Origin: Saccharospirillum alexandrii
Lineage (GTDB): Bacteria > Pseudomonadota > Gammaproteobacteria > Pseudomonadales > Natronospirillaceae
Direction of reading: 5' to 3'
Assembly (NCBI RefSeq): GCF_004000275.1
Contig: NZ_RCIP01000001.1
Span: 1,480,749 to 1,544,748 of the forward strand
DNA: 64,000 nt
The notes under the pieces are model-generated. The model saw nothing but the letters and a program-made list of their open reading frames with translations. It had not been told where the DNA came from and made no database searches. The translations under genes and the position numbers were made by a program. Shown here piece by piece: positions 37,445 through 45,529 of this stretch. Numbering within the stretch: position 1 is the first letter of the stretch; each line of letters starts with the position of its first letter.

Positions 37445-38806
37445 ATGTCCCCCGATCACACTGATCTCTGGTTTCTGCCGCTGGGTGGCTGCGGCGAAAT
37501 CGGTATGAACCTCAATTTGTATGGCCACGACGACCAATGGCTCATGGTCGACTGCGGCGTCACTTTTGCCGACCCCGATCAGGCCCATCAGCCGCATGTG
37601 CAAATGCCCGACCCGGCCTTTATTGCCGAACGTGCCGATCATCTGGCCGGTATTGTCATTACCCACGCCCATGAAGACCATTTAGGCGCCCTTCCCTATC
37701 TGTGGCGTCGCTTTAAAGGCCGGGTCTATACCACGGCGTTCACCGCCGAAGTGCTGCGCCGCAAACTGGTCGAGTTCAATCTGGCCGGGCAAATTTCAAT
37801 TGATGTCGTCAAGCCAGGCGACCGGCGCCAGATAGGCCCGTTCAATGTTGAATGGCTCAACATCACCCATTCCATTCCCGAGCCCCAAGCCTTGATGATT
37901 CGCACGCCCGTCGGCAGTGTTTTTCACACTGCGGACTGGAAGCTCGACCCGGCCCCGGTCATAGGCCCGCCCATTGCTCCAAAAATTTTCCAAGCACTGG
38001 CGGATGAATCTCCTTCGGCCATGGTGTGTGATTCCACCAATGCGCTGGTCGATGGTCATTCGGTATCCGAATCAGAACTGATTCCAGGGTTGCGCAAAAT
38101 CATCGAAAACTCACGTGGCCGGGTGGTGGTTAGCTGTTTTGCCAGCAACGTCGCCCGACTGGTCACCCTGATGCAGGCCGCCGATCAAACCGGCCGTCGG
38201 GTCGCACTGCTGGGCCGCTCACTGAAAAACATGGTGTCAGCGGCCAAAGCCACCGGTTACTGGGACAGCAAGCACCGTTTCATCGACCCCTTCGACCTGG
38301 GCTTCTTCCCGCGCGAGCACTTTATGGCCATCGCCACCGGCAGCCAGGGCGAACCCCGGGCGGCACTGTCACGGCTGGCGAAAGACACCCACCCGGATCT
38401 GACGCTGGAGGCGGGCGACACGGTGGTGTTCAGCGCACGCATCATTCCGGGTAATGAATTACTGGTCGACGCCCTAATCAGAGCACTAAAAGCGCGTGAC
38501 ATCTTCGTCATCACCGCCGAAGAAGCCGGCTTGCCGATTCACGCTTCCGGCCACCCGGCAGCCGACGAACTGACGCAGATGTACCAGTGGGTCAAGCCAG
38601 AGCTGGCCATTCCGGTTCACGGCGAACCCGACCATATGGCGGCGAATGCCAAACTGGCGAGAGGTGCGGGTGTCACCCGTCAGTTAACCGGGCAAAATGG
38701 CGACTTGTTTTATATCAAACCGGTGGTGGGGATTCGGCGCAAGGCGGTTACTACCGGACGGCTCGGTTGGGATCGGGATGCGCTGATTCCGGTGGCAAGG
38801 TCGTGA
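37445..38806 (+). CDS. RNase J-family beta-CASP metallo-hydrolase
   Basis: 453-residue metallo-beta-lactamase/beta-CASP protein. It has the N-terminal LGGCGEIGMN motif, the metal site THAHEDHLGALPYL (about 75-88), later ligands (NITHSIPEP, HTADWKLD), a beta-CASP insert and a C-terminal VHGEPDH motif. It is about 100 residues shorter than RNase J1, lacking the C-terminal dimerisation domain, as in other proteobacterial members. Predicted RNA exo/endonuclease, but the substrate is unverified. Single gene. Confidence 0.85.
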   Translation: MSPDHTDLWFLPLGGCGEIGMNLNLYGHDDQWLMVDCGVTFADPDQAHQPHVQMPDPAFIAERADHLAGIVITHAHEDHLGALPYLWRRFKGRVYTTAFTAEVLRRKLVEFNLAGQISIDVVKPGDRRQIGPFNVEWLNITHSIPEPQALMIRTPVGSVFHTADWKLDPAPVIGPPIAPKIFQALADESPSAMVCDSTNALVDGHSVSESELIPGLRKIIENSRGRVVVSCFASNVARLVTLMQAADQTGRRVALLGRSLKNMVSAAKATGYWDSKHRFIDPFDLGFFPREHFMAIATGSQGEPRAALSRLAKDTHPDLTLEAGDTVVFSARIIPGNELLVDALIRALKARDIFVITAEEAGLPIHASGHPAADELTQMYQWVKPELAIPVHGEPDHMAANAKLARGAGVTRQLTGQNGDLFYIKPVVGIRRKAVTTGRLGWDRDALIPVARS

Positions 38807-38829
38807 CGTCTGGCTCTAGCTGAGAGTCC

Positions 38830-38957
38830 GTGCCGGCCACCGGGTATGTCTATACGGGTGGTGCGACACATCGCTCGGCGTGAATCCATCCGTGGAGCCT
38901 AGGCCGCAGCATCCTTGCTGCGGACTACCCCGGTTAGACACACCCGGTAACCGTCAC
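38830..38957 (+). repeat. Nested palindromic intergenic element, copy 7
   Basis: Arms around ACCGGGTATGTCTA (from 38839) and TTAGACACACCCGGT (to about 38949), with mismatches and a small insertion in the left arm. Central hairpin CCGCAGCA-tcct-TGCTGCGG (38904-38923). Core GGCGTGAATCCATCCGTGGA. Lies between convergent genes. Confidence 0.8.
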
Positions 38958-39043
38958 TCGTTCAGTGGCAAAACGTTAACCTGACAACCAAACAACAACA
39001 CAATGCTCGACCGGAAGTGACGAATGCAGTGTTTGGCTCTATC

Positions 39044-39484
39044 TCACTGCCTTTCCAACTCCGCAATCCTGGCCAGCAGCTCAGCATCAGGCTCCACCTT
39101 GGCGTTGGTGTTGTAGTCGAGCAACACGATGCGACCGTGTCCTTCTGTGGTCAGTGCCTGCTGGGTCTGGCTGAAAATGCCGTAGTGCTGAACAAACCCA
39201 AATCGCTGCAACTCACCTATTCGGGCGCCTACCCAAAGCTTGTCCGGGTAGTTGACCGGTCGGCGGTACTTGCATTCGGTCGAAGCCAGAATCGGGCCAA
39301 TGCCTGAGGCTTCCTTGCGGCCGAACAGGCCGCAGGCTTCAAAATAGGCGATGCGGGCGCTCTCGAAGTAGCGAAAATAAGTGACGTTGTTGACGTGATT
39401 GAATGCGTCCATCTCACCCCATTGCACGGGTATTTCAATTCGAACGGGGTAGGTGTCTTTGAAATCGTCCAGGGTCATGGCCAT
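39044..39484 (-). CDS. Acyl-CoA thioesterase, 4HBT/YbgC-FadM type
   Basis: 146-residue hotdog-fold protein. The VQWGEMDAFNHVNNVTYFRYFESARIAYF region (about 20-48, interrupted for length) contains the catalytic-site Asp/His pattern of 4-hydroxybenzoyl-CoA thioesterase-like enzymes. CAGGAAAG precedes the first ATG. Single gene downstream of the DUF3080 lipoprotein; the acyl substrate is unknown. Confidence 0.88.
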   Translation of the reverse strand: MAMTLDDFKDTYPVRIEIPVQWGEMDAFNHVNNVTYFRYFESARIAYFEACGLFGRKEASGIGPILASTECKYRRPVNYPDKLWVGARIGELQRFGFVQHYGIFSQTQQALTTEGHGRIVLLDYNTNAKVEPDAELLARIAELERQ

Positions 39485-39564
39485 GGGTCTTTCCTGTTTG
39501 AGTCGTTTTAATCAGGTCGCAGTGTGCCCGACTTGCTGGCATAACAGAAGGCGGTGGCCGGCAG

Positions 39565-40599
39565 TTAGGAATCTGTAGCCTGCTCGCCGCAGGCATCAAA
39601 CAGGGCTTGCCAGGCTTCTACCTGTTGTCGAATCTGAGCCCGGTAGCGATCGTGATAGTGCGTCAGCGCTGTTTTATATTCGTCGATGGCCGGGTTATCC
39701 ACGTCTATGGTTTCGGTCATTGCTGACAGGGCGTCGTAGCCCGCCAAAAAGCGCTGGTCGACGGTGACCAGCCAGGGCTGTACCTCCCGGGCGAACACAT
39801 TGCCCATCACATTGCGAGCAAAGCCCAGTTCCTGCAGGGGTGGCCCCATCGGGCACAGTCGGGTGTCTTCAGCGGCGGCGCGCAGCATCTGCTCGCTTTG
39901 CTCCAGTGCCTGAATGGCCCAGCGCATGGCGGTGAGGCTGCGTCCACCCATCGAGTAGCCCGCTATTCGCTCCATGCTCCGCAACCATTGCGACTGGGTA
40001 ACCGTCAGCGGCTGCTCTGCATAACCGGCCAGTGCTTGCTGCGCTGCCCGGTAGCCTTCGAAATCGACCTCGTCTTCAGCCGCAAAACCCTCGCTGCCGC
40101 CCGTCCAGTAGCTTTGGTAGTCAGGGTTGGCCAGGGTGGCGTTGAACAGGTGCTGGGGAAACACCTGGCGTTTCAGCTCCAGAATGTCTTCCAGCTCAGT
40201 GATCAGATCGTCTTCCAGACCGGCTTCCGTTGCCAGGCACTCCGGTAGCAGGGTTAACAGCCGACGTTCGTAATCCAGGCGGATCAGTGGATCAGCCACC
40301 CGGCCCAATATGCTGTTGCGTTCGCCCATCAGGGTGAACACTTCGCACCCTCGCAGCGACCAGGCGTCGAGCACATCGATCTGCACTTCCGGAGGCGACT
40401 GTCGCAGGGCTCGTGTCTGTGGATAAGCCGGAAGGTTAACCGGTGTCACAGCAGGGATATCGGCATCCAGCACACGGCTGACCCGTTTGACGTAATCGGC
40501 GAGCAAGTCGTCACCCTGTTGCGCGCACCCGACCAGAGACAGGACGCCAATGAATGTTGCAAGGCGAAACATCGGTTGCAACACGTTAATACACACCAT
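39565..40599 (-). CDS. DUF3080 family lipoprotein
   Basis: 344-residue predicted lipoprotein: signal peptide with lipobox LSLVGC (Cys about residue 25) and a helical periplasmic body of the DUF3080 family found in marine gammaproteobacteria. Start set at 40599 (MVCINVLQPMFRL) because GGGGTGAG lies just upstream; an ATG at 40572 would give a shorter signal peptide without a ribosome-binding site. Function unknown. Its first codons overlap GTTGCAAC boxes that probably serve the divergent operon. Confidence 0.82.
   Translation of the reverse strand: MVCINVLQPMFRLATFIGVLSLVGCAQQGDDLLADYVKRVSRVLDADIPAVTPVNLPAYPQTRALRQSPPEVQIDVLDAWSLRGCEVFTLMGERNSILGRVADPLIRLDYERRLLTLLPECLATEAGLEDDLITELEDILELKRQVFPQHLFNATLANPDYQSYWTGGSEGFAAEDEVDFEGYRAAQQALAGYAEQPLTVTQSQWLRSMERIAGYSMGGRSLTAMRWAIQALEQSEQMLRAAAEDTRLCPMGPPLQELGFARNVMGNVFAREVQPWLVTVDQRFLAGYDALSAMTETIDVDNPAIDEYKTALTHYHDRYRAQIRQQVEAWQALFDACGEQATDS
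40556..40582. promoter_or_regulatory. GTTGCAAC boxes upstream of the LCIB/SulP operon
   Basis: GTTGCAAG (40556-40563) and GTTGCAAC (40575-40582), 19 bp apart, lie about 65-90 bp upstream of a TGGCAC-type promoter. The second is followed by ACGTTAATACACAC, very similar to the sequence after the third box at 43278-43285 (CCATTAATACAGAC). Candidate enhancer sites. Confidence 0.4.
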
Positions 40600-40644
40600 T
40601 CGGCTCACCCCAAAAAATTCCTTTAATATCAATAGTTTAATAAG

Positions 40645-40659
40645 TGGCACGACACTTGA
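40645..40659 (+). promoter_or_regulatory. Possible sigma54 promoter of the LCIB/SulP operon
   Basis: TGGCACGACACTTGA matches TGGCAC-N5-TTGC except that the final C of the -12 GC is A. It lies 78 nt before the start codon at 40738. The -24 half is perfect; the altered -12 half makes it a candidate only. Confidence 0.4.
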
Positions 40660-40737
40660 TATAGGTAAGCAAAGCGAACTCACTGAGCGGCTGGCGGATT
40701 CCAGCCTCCCGCTCATGATCACCAAGAGGATACTGTC

Positions 40738-41526
40738 ATGGCCCATCGACTGGTTTGGATGCCAACCGACGAAATTTTAAAGAAAGTTCCCTGCACCTGC
40801 ATTGACGGCCGCACCCAGGGCATTCGCTACAGCGTAGCCGGCGGCAGCTTTGGGCTGTTCCTGCATGTTCTGGCGAGGTTGCAACGCACTCTCGGGCGCT
40901 GCCTGCAACAGGAAAGCGTGGATCAATACATGCGACTCTTTGCCGACGACGTAGGCCCGGTGTATCTGCACAGCGACCAGCATACCCTCGACCGGATTTT
41001 CGCTCGCATGGGGCTGGAAAGCGATACGCGGCTAAAACACCTGACTGAAAGCCAGCAACGTTCGTTCTGCGAGCTGGCCACCACCCCGGAATTCCAGGGG
41101 TGTGGCCATATCAAGCTGATCATGCAAAACGAGCTGATTTACCAGGTGCCACCCACCCTGGTCACCCGGGCGATCAAGGCCTTTTTTCGCCTGTATTTCG
41201 CGGGCACCGCCAACCTGATGTTCGATGTCCTCGCCGGACGCCACCAGGAGGAGAGCGTGCTGCTGCTTGAAGAACAATTCAGCAAGAACCTGGACAGCGA
41301 ATCGGCACTGCTGCTGGCCGAGCCTATGGATCAGGATCAGTTCTTCTGCCACCGCCCGCTCAAACAAGCTCTGGCCGAGCGCTTTCTCAGGGCCATCGAC
41401 CAGGCCGGTTTGCCGGGGCTAGACCCATCACAATGGTCAGACCTGATCCGTACGCACAACACGGCGGCTGAAACCACCCTCAACCAACTTGCGCCGGAGC
41501 TTCCGGTCGACCACATTCGACTGTAA
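40738..41526 (+). CDS. LCIB-type putative carbonic anhydrase
   Basis: 262 residues. The N-terminal PCTCIDGRTQGIRYSVAGGS segment holds a Cys21-x-Asp23-x-Arg25 motif, the zinc-Cys and Asp-Arg dyad arrangement of beta-type carbonic anhydrases, followed by an HSDQH segment (His78/His82) and GCGH (Cys122/His124). This resembles the LCIB/LCIC family (theta or beta-like carbonic anhydrases) known from algae and some bacteria. AAGAGGA precedes the ATG. A SulP transporter gene starts 15 nt after the stop, so a CO2/bicarbonate role is plausible. The family call is from motif pattern only and needs a profile search. Confidence 0.62.
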   Translation: MAHRLVWMPTDEILKKVPCTCIDGRTQGIRYSVAGGSFGLFLHVLARLQRTLGRCLQQESVDQYMRLFADDVGPVYLHSDQHTLDRIFARMGLESDTRLKHLTESQQRSFCELATTPEFQGCGHIKLIMQNELIYQVPPTLVTRAIKAFFRLYFAGTANLMFDVLAGRHQEESVLLLEEQFSKNLDSESALLLAEPMDQDQFFCHRPLKQALAERFLRAIDQAGLPGLDPSQWSDLIRTHNTAAETTLNQLAPELPVDHIRL

Positions 41527-41541
41527 CTGGAGAACCAAACG

Positions 41542-43248
41542 ATGACACAAGCAACCTTTAACCGCCGGGTGGTTCAATGGATCCCGGCGCTGGACTGGAT
41601 ACGCAACTACCAGCGTGGCGACCTGCGCGGTGACCTGATCGCCGGCATCACCGTCACCATGATGCTGATTCCGCAGGCCATGTCCTATGCCATGCTCGCG
41701 GGCCTGCCGCCCTATATTGGTTTGTACGCCTCCGTTATGCCACTGCTGGTGTATGCCCTGTTTGGCACGTCTCGCCAGCTCGCCGTTGGCCCGGTCGCCA
41801 TGGTAGCCCTGCTGGTGTCAAGCGGGGTGGGCGTTCTGGCGCCCATCGGTTCCGATGACTACATTGCCATGGCCATATTGCTGGCACTGATGGTGGGCGT
41901 CATTCAATTCCTGATGGGCGCTTTTCGGCTTGGCTTTGTGACCAATTTCATGTCGCACCCGGTTATTTCAGGTTTTACCAGTGCCGCCGCGCTGATCATC
42001 GGTTTCAGTCAGCTCAAACACATTGTTGGCCTGCCGCTGCCACGCACCGAGAACATTGCCGAAACCCTGTGGCTGACCGTTACCCAGGTCAATGCCATGG
42101 ACCCGGTTGCACTGGCCATCGGCGTCGGCGGCATCGCGCTGCTGCTGGGCCTTAAACGCATCAGTTCGCTGTTACCGGGTGCCATGATCGCCGTTGTGAT
42201 CGCCACCCTGGTTGTCTGGGGTTTCAATCTCGATGAAACAGCCGGCGTCAGCATCGTCGGTCAGGTACCAGCGGGCTTTCCGGAGTTTTCAATCCCGACA
42301 CTCAGCTGGACCAGTATTGTCAGCCTGCTGCCCATCGCCCTGACCATCTCGATCGTGGGTTTTATGGAAAGCATTGCCGTAGCCAAAAAGATCGCCTCGG
42401 AAAAACGCTATGAAATCGACGCCAACAAGGAGCTGGTTGGCCTGGGTCTGGCCAACATTGTCGGCTCACTGTTCAAAGCCATGCCGGTCACCGGTGGCTT
42501 CAGCCGCACAGCTGTCAACAAGAACGCCGGCGCTAATACTGGCTTGGCGGCCATCATCACGGCGGTTCTGATCGCCATTGCCCTCGTATTCCTGACGCCG
42601 CTGTTTTACTACATCCCGAATGCCATTCTGGCGTCTGTGATCATGGTGGCCGTGTTCGGCCTGATCGATGTGCACGAGGTGAAGCATCTTTGGAAGGTAA
42701 AACGCGACGATCTGGGTTTGCTCATCTTCACCTTCGCCGCCACCCTGGTGCTCGGCGTCAAATACGGGATCTTCCTGTCGGTGGGTCTGAGCATGGTCTG
42801 GTTCGTGATAAAAACCACCCGGCCCCACTACGCCGTACTGGGCAAGCTGCCGGAAACCGATCAGTACCGTAACGTGAAACGTCATGATCAAGCTGAAACC
42901 ACGCCCGGAGTGCTCGCCCTGCGCTTCGATGCCCAGTTTTACTACGGCAACGTCAGCTTCCTGAAAGACACCGTCAAACGCGAAGAAGCCCGGATGGACA
43001 GCCCAATGAAAGCCCTGGTACTCGACGCCAGTGCCGTCAACCAGCTCGATTCTTCGGCCGATACCGCTCTGCATGAACTGCTCAGGGACTATCGCTTGCG
43101 CAACGTGGACCTGTTTTTCGCCCACGTAAAAGGGCCGGTTATGGACGTGATGCAGCGCAGTGGTTTTGCCCAGACACTCGGTGAAGATCACTTCTTCCTG
43201 ACAACGGATGCCGCAGTCCAGGCAGCCCGGGCCTACGCCTACCGCTAG
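41542..43248 (+). CDS. SulP-family anion transporter with STAS domain (copy 3, bicarbonate candidate)
   Basis: 568-residue membrane protein: amphipathic N-terminus, SulP core starting RGDLRGDLIAGITVTMMLIP, the conserved QAMSYAMLAGLPPYIGLYAS, the substrate-site helices and MPVTGGFSRTAVN, and a C-terminal STAS domain (about 450-560, LVLDASAVNQLDSSADTALH). GGAG precedes the ATG. Directly follows the LCIB-like gene, reminiscent of SulP/carbonic anhydrase pairings in marine bacteria. Sulfate remains possible. Confidence 0.9.
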   Translation: MTQATFNRRVVQWIPALDWIRNYQRGDLRGDLIAGITVTMMLIPQAMSYAMLAGLPPYIGLYASVMPLLVYALFGTSRQLAVGPVAMVALLVSSGVGVLAPIGSDDYIAMAILLALMVGVIQFLMGAFRLGFVTNFMSHPVISGFTSAAALIIGFSQLKHIVGLPLPRTENIAETLWLTVTQVNAMDPVALAIGVGGIALLLGLKRISSLLPGAMIAVVIATLVVWGFNLDETAGVSIVGQVPAGFPEFSIPTLSWTSIVSLLPIALTISIVGFMESIAVAKKIASEKRYEIDANKELVGLGLANIVGSLFKAMPVTGGFSRTAVNKNAGANTGLAAIITAVLIAIALVFLTPLFYYIPNAILASVIMVAVFGLIDVHEVKHLWKVKRDDLGLLIFTFAATLVLGVKYGIFLSVGLSMVWFVIKTTRPHYAVLGKLPETDQYRNVKRHDQAETTPGVLALRFDAQFYYGNVSFLKDTVKREEARMDSPMKALVLDASAVNQLDSSADTALHELLRDYRLRNVDLFFAHVKGPVMDVMQRSGFAQTLGEDHFFLTTDAAVQAARAYAYR

Positions 43249-43255
43249 TTCACTG

Positions 43256-43285
43256 GTTGCAACATGCTGCAACGCGCGTTGCAAC
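43256..43285. promoter_or_regulatory. Triple GTTGCAAC cluster upstream of the persulfide operon
   Basis: GTTGCAAC (43256-43263), GCTGCAAC (43266-43273) and GTTGCAAC (43278-43285) lie 60-90 bp before a sigma54-type promoter, a typical position for enhancer-binding protein sites. GTTGCAAC is itself a palindrome. Confidence 0.5.
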
Positions 43286-43344
43286 CCATTAATACAGACT
43301 TATCTAATATTCTCTGAAACGCCCGTATCATGCGGCCTTTAAGT

Positions 43345-43359
43345 TGGCACAGTACTGGC
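43345..43359 (+). promoter_or_regulatory. Sigma54-type promoter of the persulfide dioxygenase/YeeE operon
   Basis: TGGCACAGTACTGGC has the invariant GG and GC at the correct 10 nt separation, and differs from TGGCAC-N5-TTGC at one base. It lies about 65 nt before the start codon at 43426. Confidence 0.65.
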
Positions 43360-43425
43360 AATACAGACAGCAACACCGGACATACTGCCTCCGGCTTGCG
43401 ACTCACATCAGATTGGAGAATGACC

Positions 43426-44307
43426 ATGAAACAAGCCATTAAAACCTTCTACGACCCGGCCACCTTTACCCTGACCTATGTGGTCTACGACGAAGACAGC
43501 CGCGACGCCGTCGTCATTGACCCAGTGCTGGACTACAACCCCATTGGCAGCATCGTCTCCGACGAGTCCTTCCAGCAAGTTGTCGATTTCGTTGCGGAAA
43601 ACGACCTGAAACTGCACTACGTGCTTGAAACCCATGCCCACGCCGACCATCTGAGTTCCAGCCAGCTGTTCCGCGACGAGTACCCGGGCATCAAAGTGGC
43701 GATCAGCGGGCGCATCACCGGCGTGCAGACGGTCTTCAAGTCAGTCTACAACCTCGAAGAATCCTTCGTTACCGACGGCAACCAGTTCGACACGCTGATT
43801 GAAGACTTCGAAACACTCGAAGCCGGAACGCTGCGCATCAAGGCGTTGCCAACCCCAGGGCATACACCCGCCTGTTTGTCGTTCCTGATCGGTGATGCGG
43901 TCTTTACCGGCGACGCCCTGTTCATGCCCGATTACGGGACCGGACGCTGTGACTTCCCTGCGGGTGATGCACGCACACTGTACCGCTGTGTAACCGACAA
44001 CCTATACAGCTTGCCGGATGAGACTCGCGTCTTTGTCGGTCACGACTATCAGCCGGGTGGCCGTGACGTTGCCTGGGAAAGCACGATCGGTGACGAGAAA
44101 GCCAACAATATCCAGTTGAAAGCGGACACCACCGAAGACGATTTCGTCACTTTCCGTGAGCAGAGAGACTCCGGACTGGCCGCACCAAAGCTGATCTACC
44201 AGAGCATTCTGGTGAACATCGACGCAGGCCACCTGCCCAAAATGGAAAGCAACAATCAGCGGTACCTGAAAATACCGCTCAACCTGAAAATGCAGCGCGC
44301 TGTCTGA
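43426..44307 (+). CDS. ETHE1/Blh-like metallo-beta-lactamase (persulfide dioxygenase family)
   Basis: 293-residue MBL-fold protein. The metal motif ETHAHADHLSS (His70, His72, Asp74, His75), PTPGHTPACLSF and the FVGHDYQPGGRD segment match ETHE1/Blh-type enzymes that oxidise glutathione persulfide or related sulfane sulfur. In bigR operons the MBL domain is fused to DUF442; here the two are separate, with DUF442 at 34342. Start at 43426 chosen because GGAG lies 7 nt upstream; the ATG at 43420 is too close. First gene of an operon with two YeeE/YedE halves. Confidence 0.88.
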   Translation: MKQAIKTFYDPATFTLTYVVYDEDSRDAVVIDPVLDYNPIGSIVSDESFQQVVDFVAENDLKLHYVLETHAHADHLSSSQLFRDEYPGIKVAISGRITGVQTVFKSVYNLEESFVTDGNQFDTLIEDFETLEAGTLRIKALPTPGHTPACLSFLIGDAVFTGDALFMPDYGTGRCDFPAGDARTLYRCVTDNLYSLPDETRVFVGHDYQPGGRDVAWESTIGDEKANNIQLKADTTEDDFVTFREQRDSGLAAPKLIYQSILVNIDAGHLPKMESNNQRYLKIPLNLKMQRAV

Positions 44308-44403
44308 AAAAGTGGGTAACCCGGTGGCCTAAGCCCTTGCAAAGGCCACCCGGCTCCCTAACTAAGGCACCCGTACATTAGCTAACACTTATTCGAGGTT
44401 ATG

Positions 44404-44847
44404 ATGGAAATCATCAATTTCACACCCTTGTCAGCAACACTCGGCGGCGCCCTGATTGGCCTGTCGGCGGCTTTTCTGCTGCTGGTAAAAGGCCGGGTCG
44501 CCGGTATATCCGGTATTTTCGGCGGCATCGTCTACCCGGAAAAAGGCGACGTCAGCTGGCGCATTTTATTCATCGCCGGGCTGATCATTGGCGGATTTAT
44601 CTACCAGTGGCTGGGGGCCGGTGCCGGCGTCGACCACATTGAAGCCGTGGTCGGTACGCCCTGGTTGATCGCCGCTGGCCTGCTGGTCGGCGTTGGTACC
44701 ACCATCGGCACCGGCTGCACCAGTGGTCATGGCATCTGCGGTTTGGCCCGGCGCAGCCCGCGCTCACTGGTCGCTACGGTAACCTTCATGGCCACCGCCT
44801 TTGTCACGGTGTACATCGTCCGCCACCTGTTTACCGGAGGAGCCTGA
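44404..44847 (+). CDS. YeeE/YedE-family sulfur transporter, first half
   Basis: 147-residue membrane protein with about four helices and the GTGCTSGHGICGLARRSPRS motif (about 105-124), the Cys/His signature of the TsuA-like YeeE/YedE family that moves thiosulfate or sulfane sulfur. Start at 44404 fits GAGG better than the ATG one codon earlier. Single-motif halves encoded in tandem are a normal arrangement in proteobacteria; the partner is the next gene. Confidence 0.9.
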   Translation: MEIINFTPLSATLGGALIGLSAAFLLLVKGRVAGISGIFGGIVYPEKGDVSWRILFIAGLIIGGFIYQWLGAGAGVDHIEAVVGTPWLIAAGLLVGVGTTIGTGCTSGHGICGLARRSPRSLVATVTFMATAFVTVYIVRHLFTGGA

Positions 44848-44849
44848 TC

Positions 44850-45323
44850 ATGAGTAACGCTAAAAGCCTGTCGGCCGCCTTGTTTGCCGGCATTCTGTTC
44901 GGCTTTGGCCTGTCGGTCGCACAAATGATCGACCCGGCCAAGGTGGTGAACTTCCTGGATATTTTCGGCAGCTGGGATCCCTCGCTGGCCTTCGTCATGG
45001 GGGGCGGTTTGCTGGTGAATGCCATCGCGACGCCGCTGATTCTCAAACGCGGCAGACCGATTCTGGCCGAATTCTTCCGGGTACCCGCGAAGAGCCAGGT
45101 AGACCGGCGCATTGTCATCGGCGGCGTGCTGTTCGGCGCTGGCTGGGGCCTGGCCGGCTACTGCCCGGGCCCAATGATCACCTCACTCAGCTTTGTCGAT
45201 GGCAGCATTCTGACCATCTTCACCGCCTACGTCGTCGGCACACTGGGCGCCAAATTTGGTCTGGCCAAATACGAAGACTACAAGCACCAGAAGCATCAGG
45301 CGAACGAGGCCTGCGTTGGCTAG
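44850..45323 (+). CDS. YeeE/YedE-family sulfur transporter, second half
   Basis: 157-residue membrane protein with about four helices, FGFGLSVAQMIDPAKVVNFL near the N-terminus and the GAGWGLAGYCPGPMI motif (about 100-114) complementary to the first half. Starts 2 nt after the preceding stop with GGAG upstream, so it is cotranslated and presumably forms a heteromeric channel with it. Followed by a strong terminator. Confidence 0.9.
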   Translation: MSNAKSLSAALFAGILFGFGLSVAQMIDPAKVVNFLDIFGSWDPSLAFVMGGGLLVNAIATPLILKRGRPILAEFFRVPAKSQVDRRIVIGGVLFGAGWGLAGYCPGPMITSLSFVDGSILTIFTAYVVGTLGAKFGLAKYEDYKHQKHQANEACVG

Positions 45324-45348
45324 CGGTTTTGTCTACGGCAATACATTC

Positions 45349-45374
45349 AAACCCGGCTTTGGCCGGGTTTTTTG
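45349..45374 (+). terminator. Intrinsic terminator after the YeeE/YedE pair
   Basis: AAACCCGGC / GCCGGGTTT stem with a TTTG loop and a T-run, 25 nt after the stop. Confidence 0.9.
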
Positions 45375-45529
45375 CATTACCCCTCATATTTGAACGCAAA
45401 ATGCCCGCATATGACCATTGTCGCTTGAATCGCCGCTGATAAAGCGAGAAGCTGACCGCACTGTGTTTGAACCCCAGAGAACGCGATCCACTACACTGAC
45501 GACGACTGAGACAGGCAGACCCACCCCCT

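Noticed and set aside
44404-45323. YeeE/YedE pair as a single gene broken by a stop codon
   Set aside because: Each half has its own ribosome-binding site and one of the two family motifs; split pairs are normal in this family.
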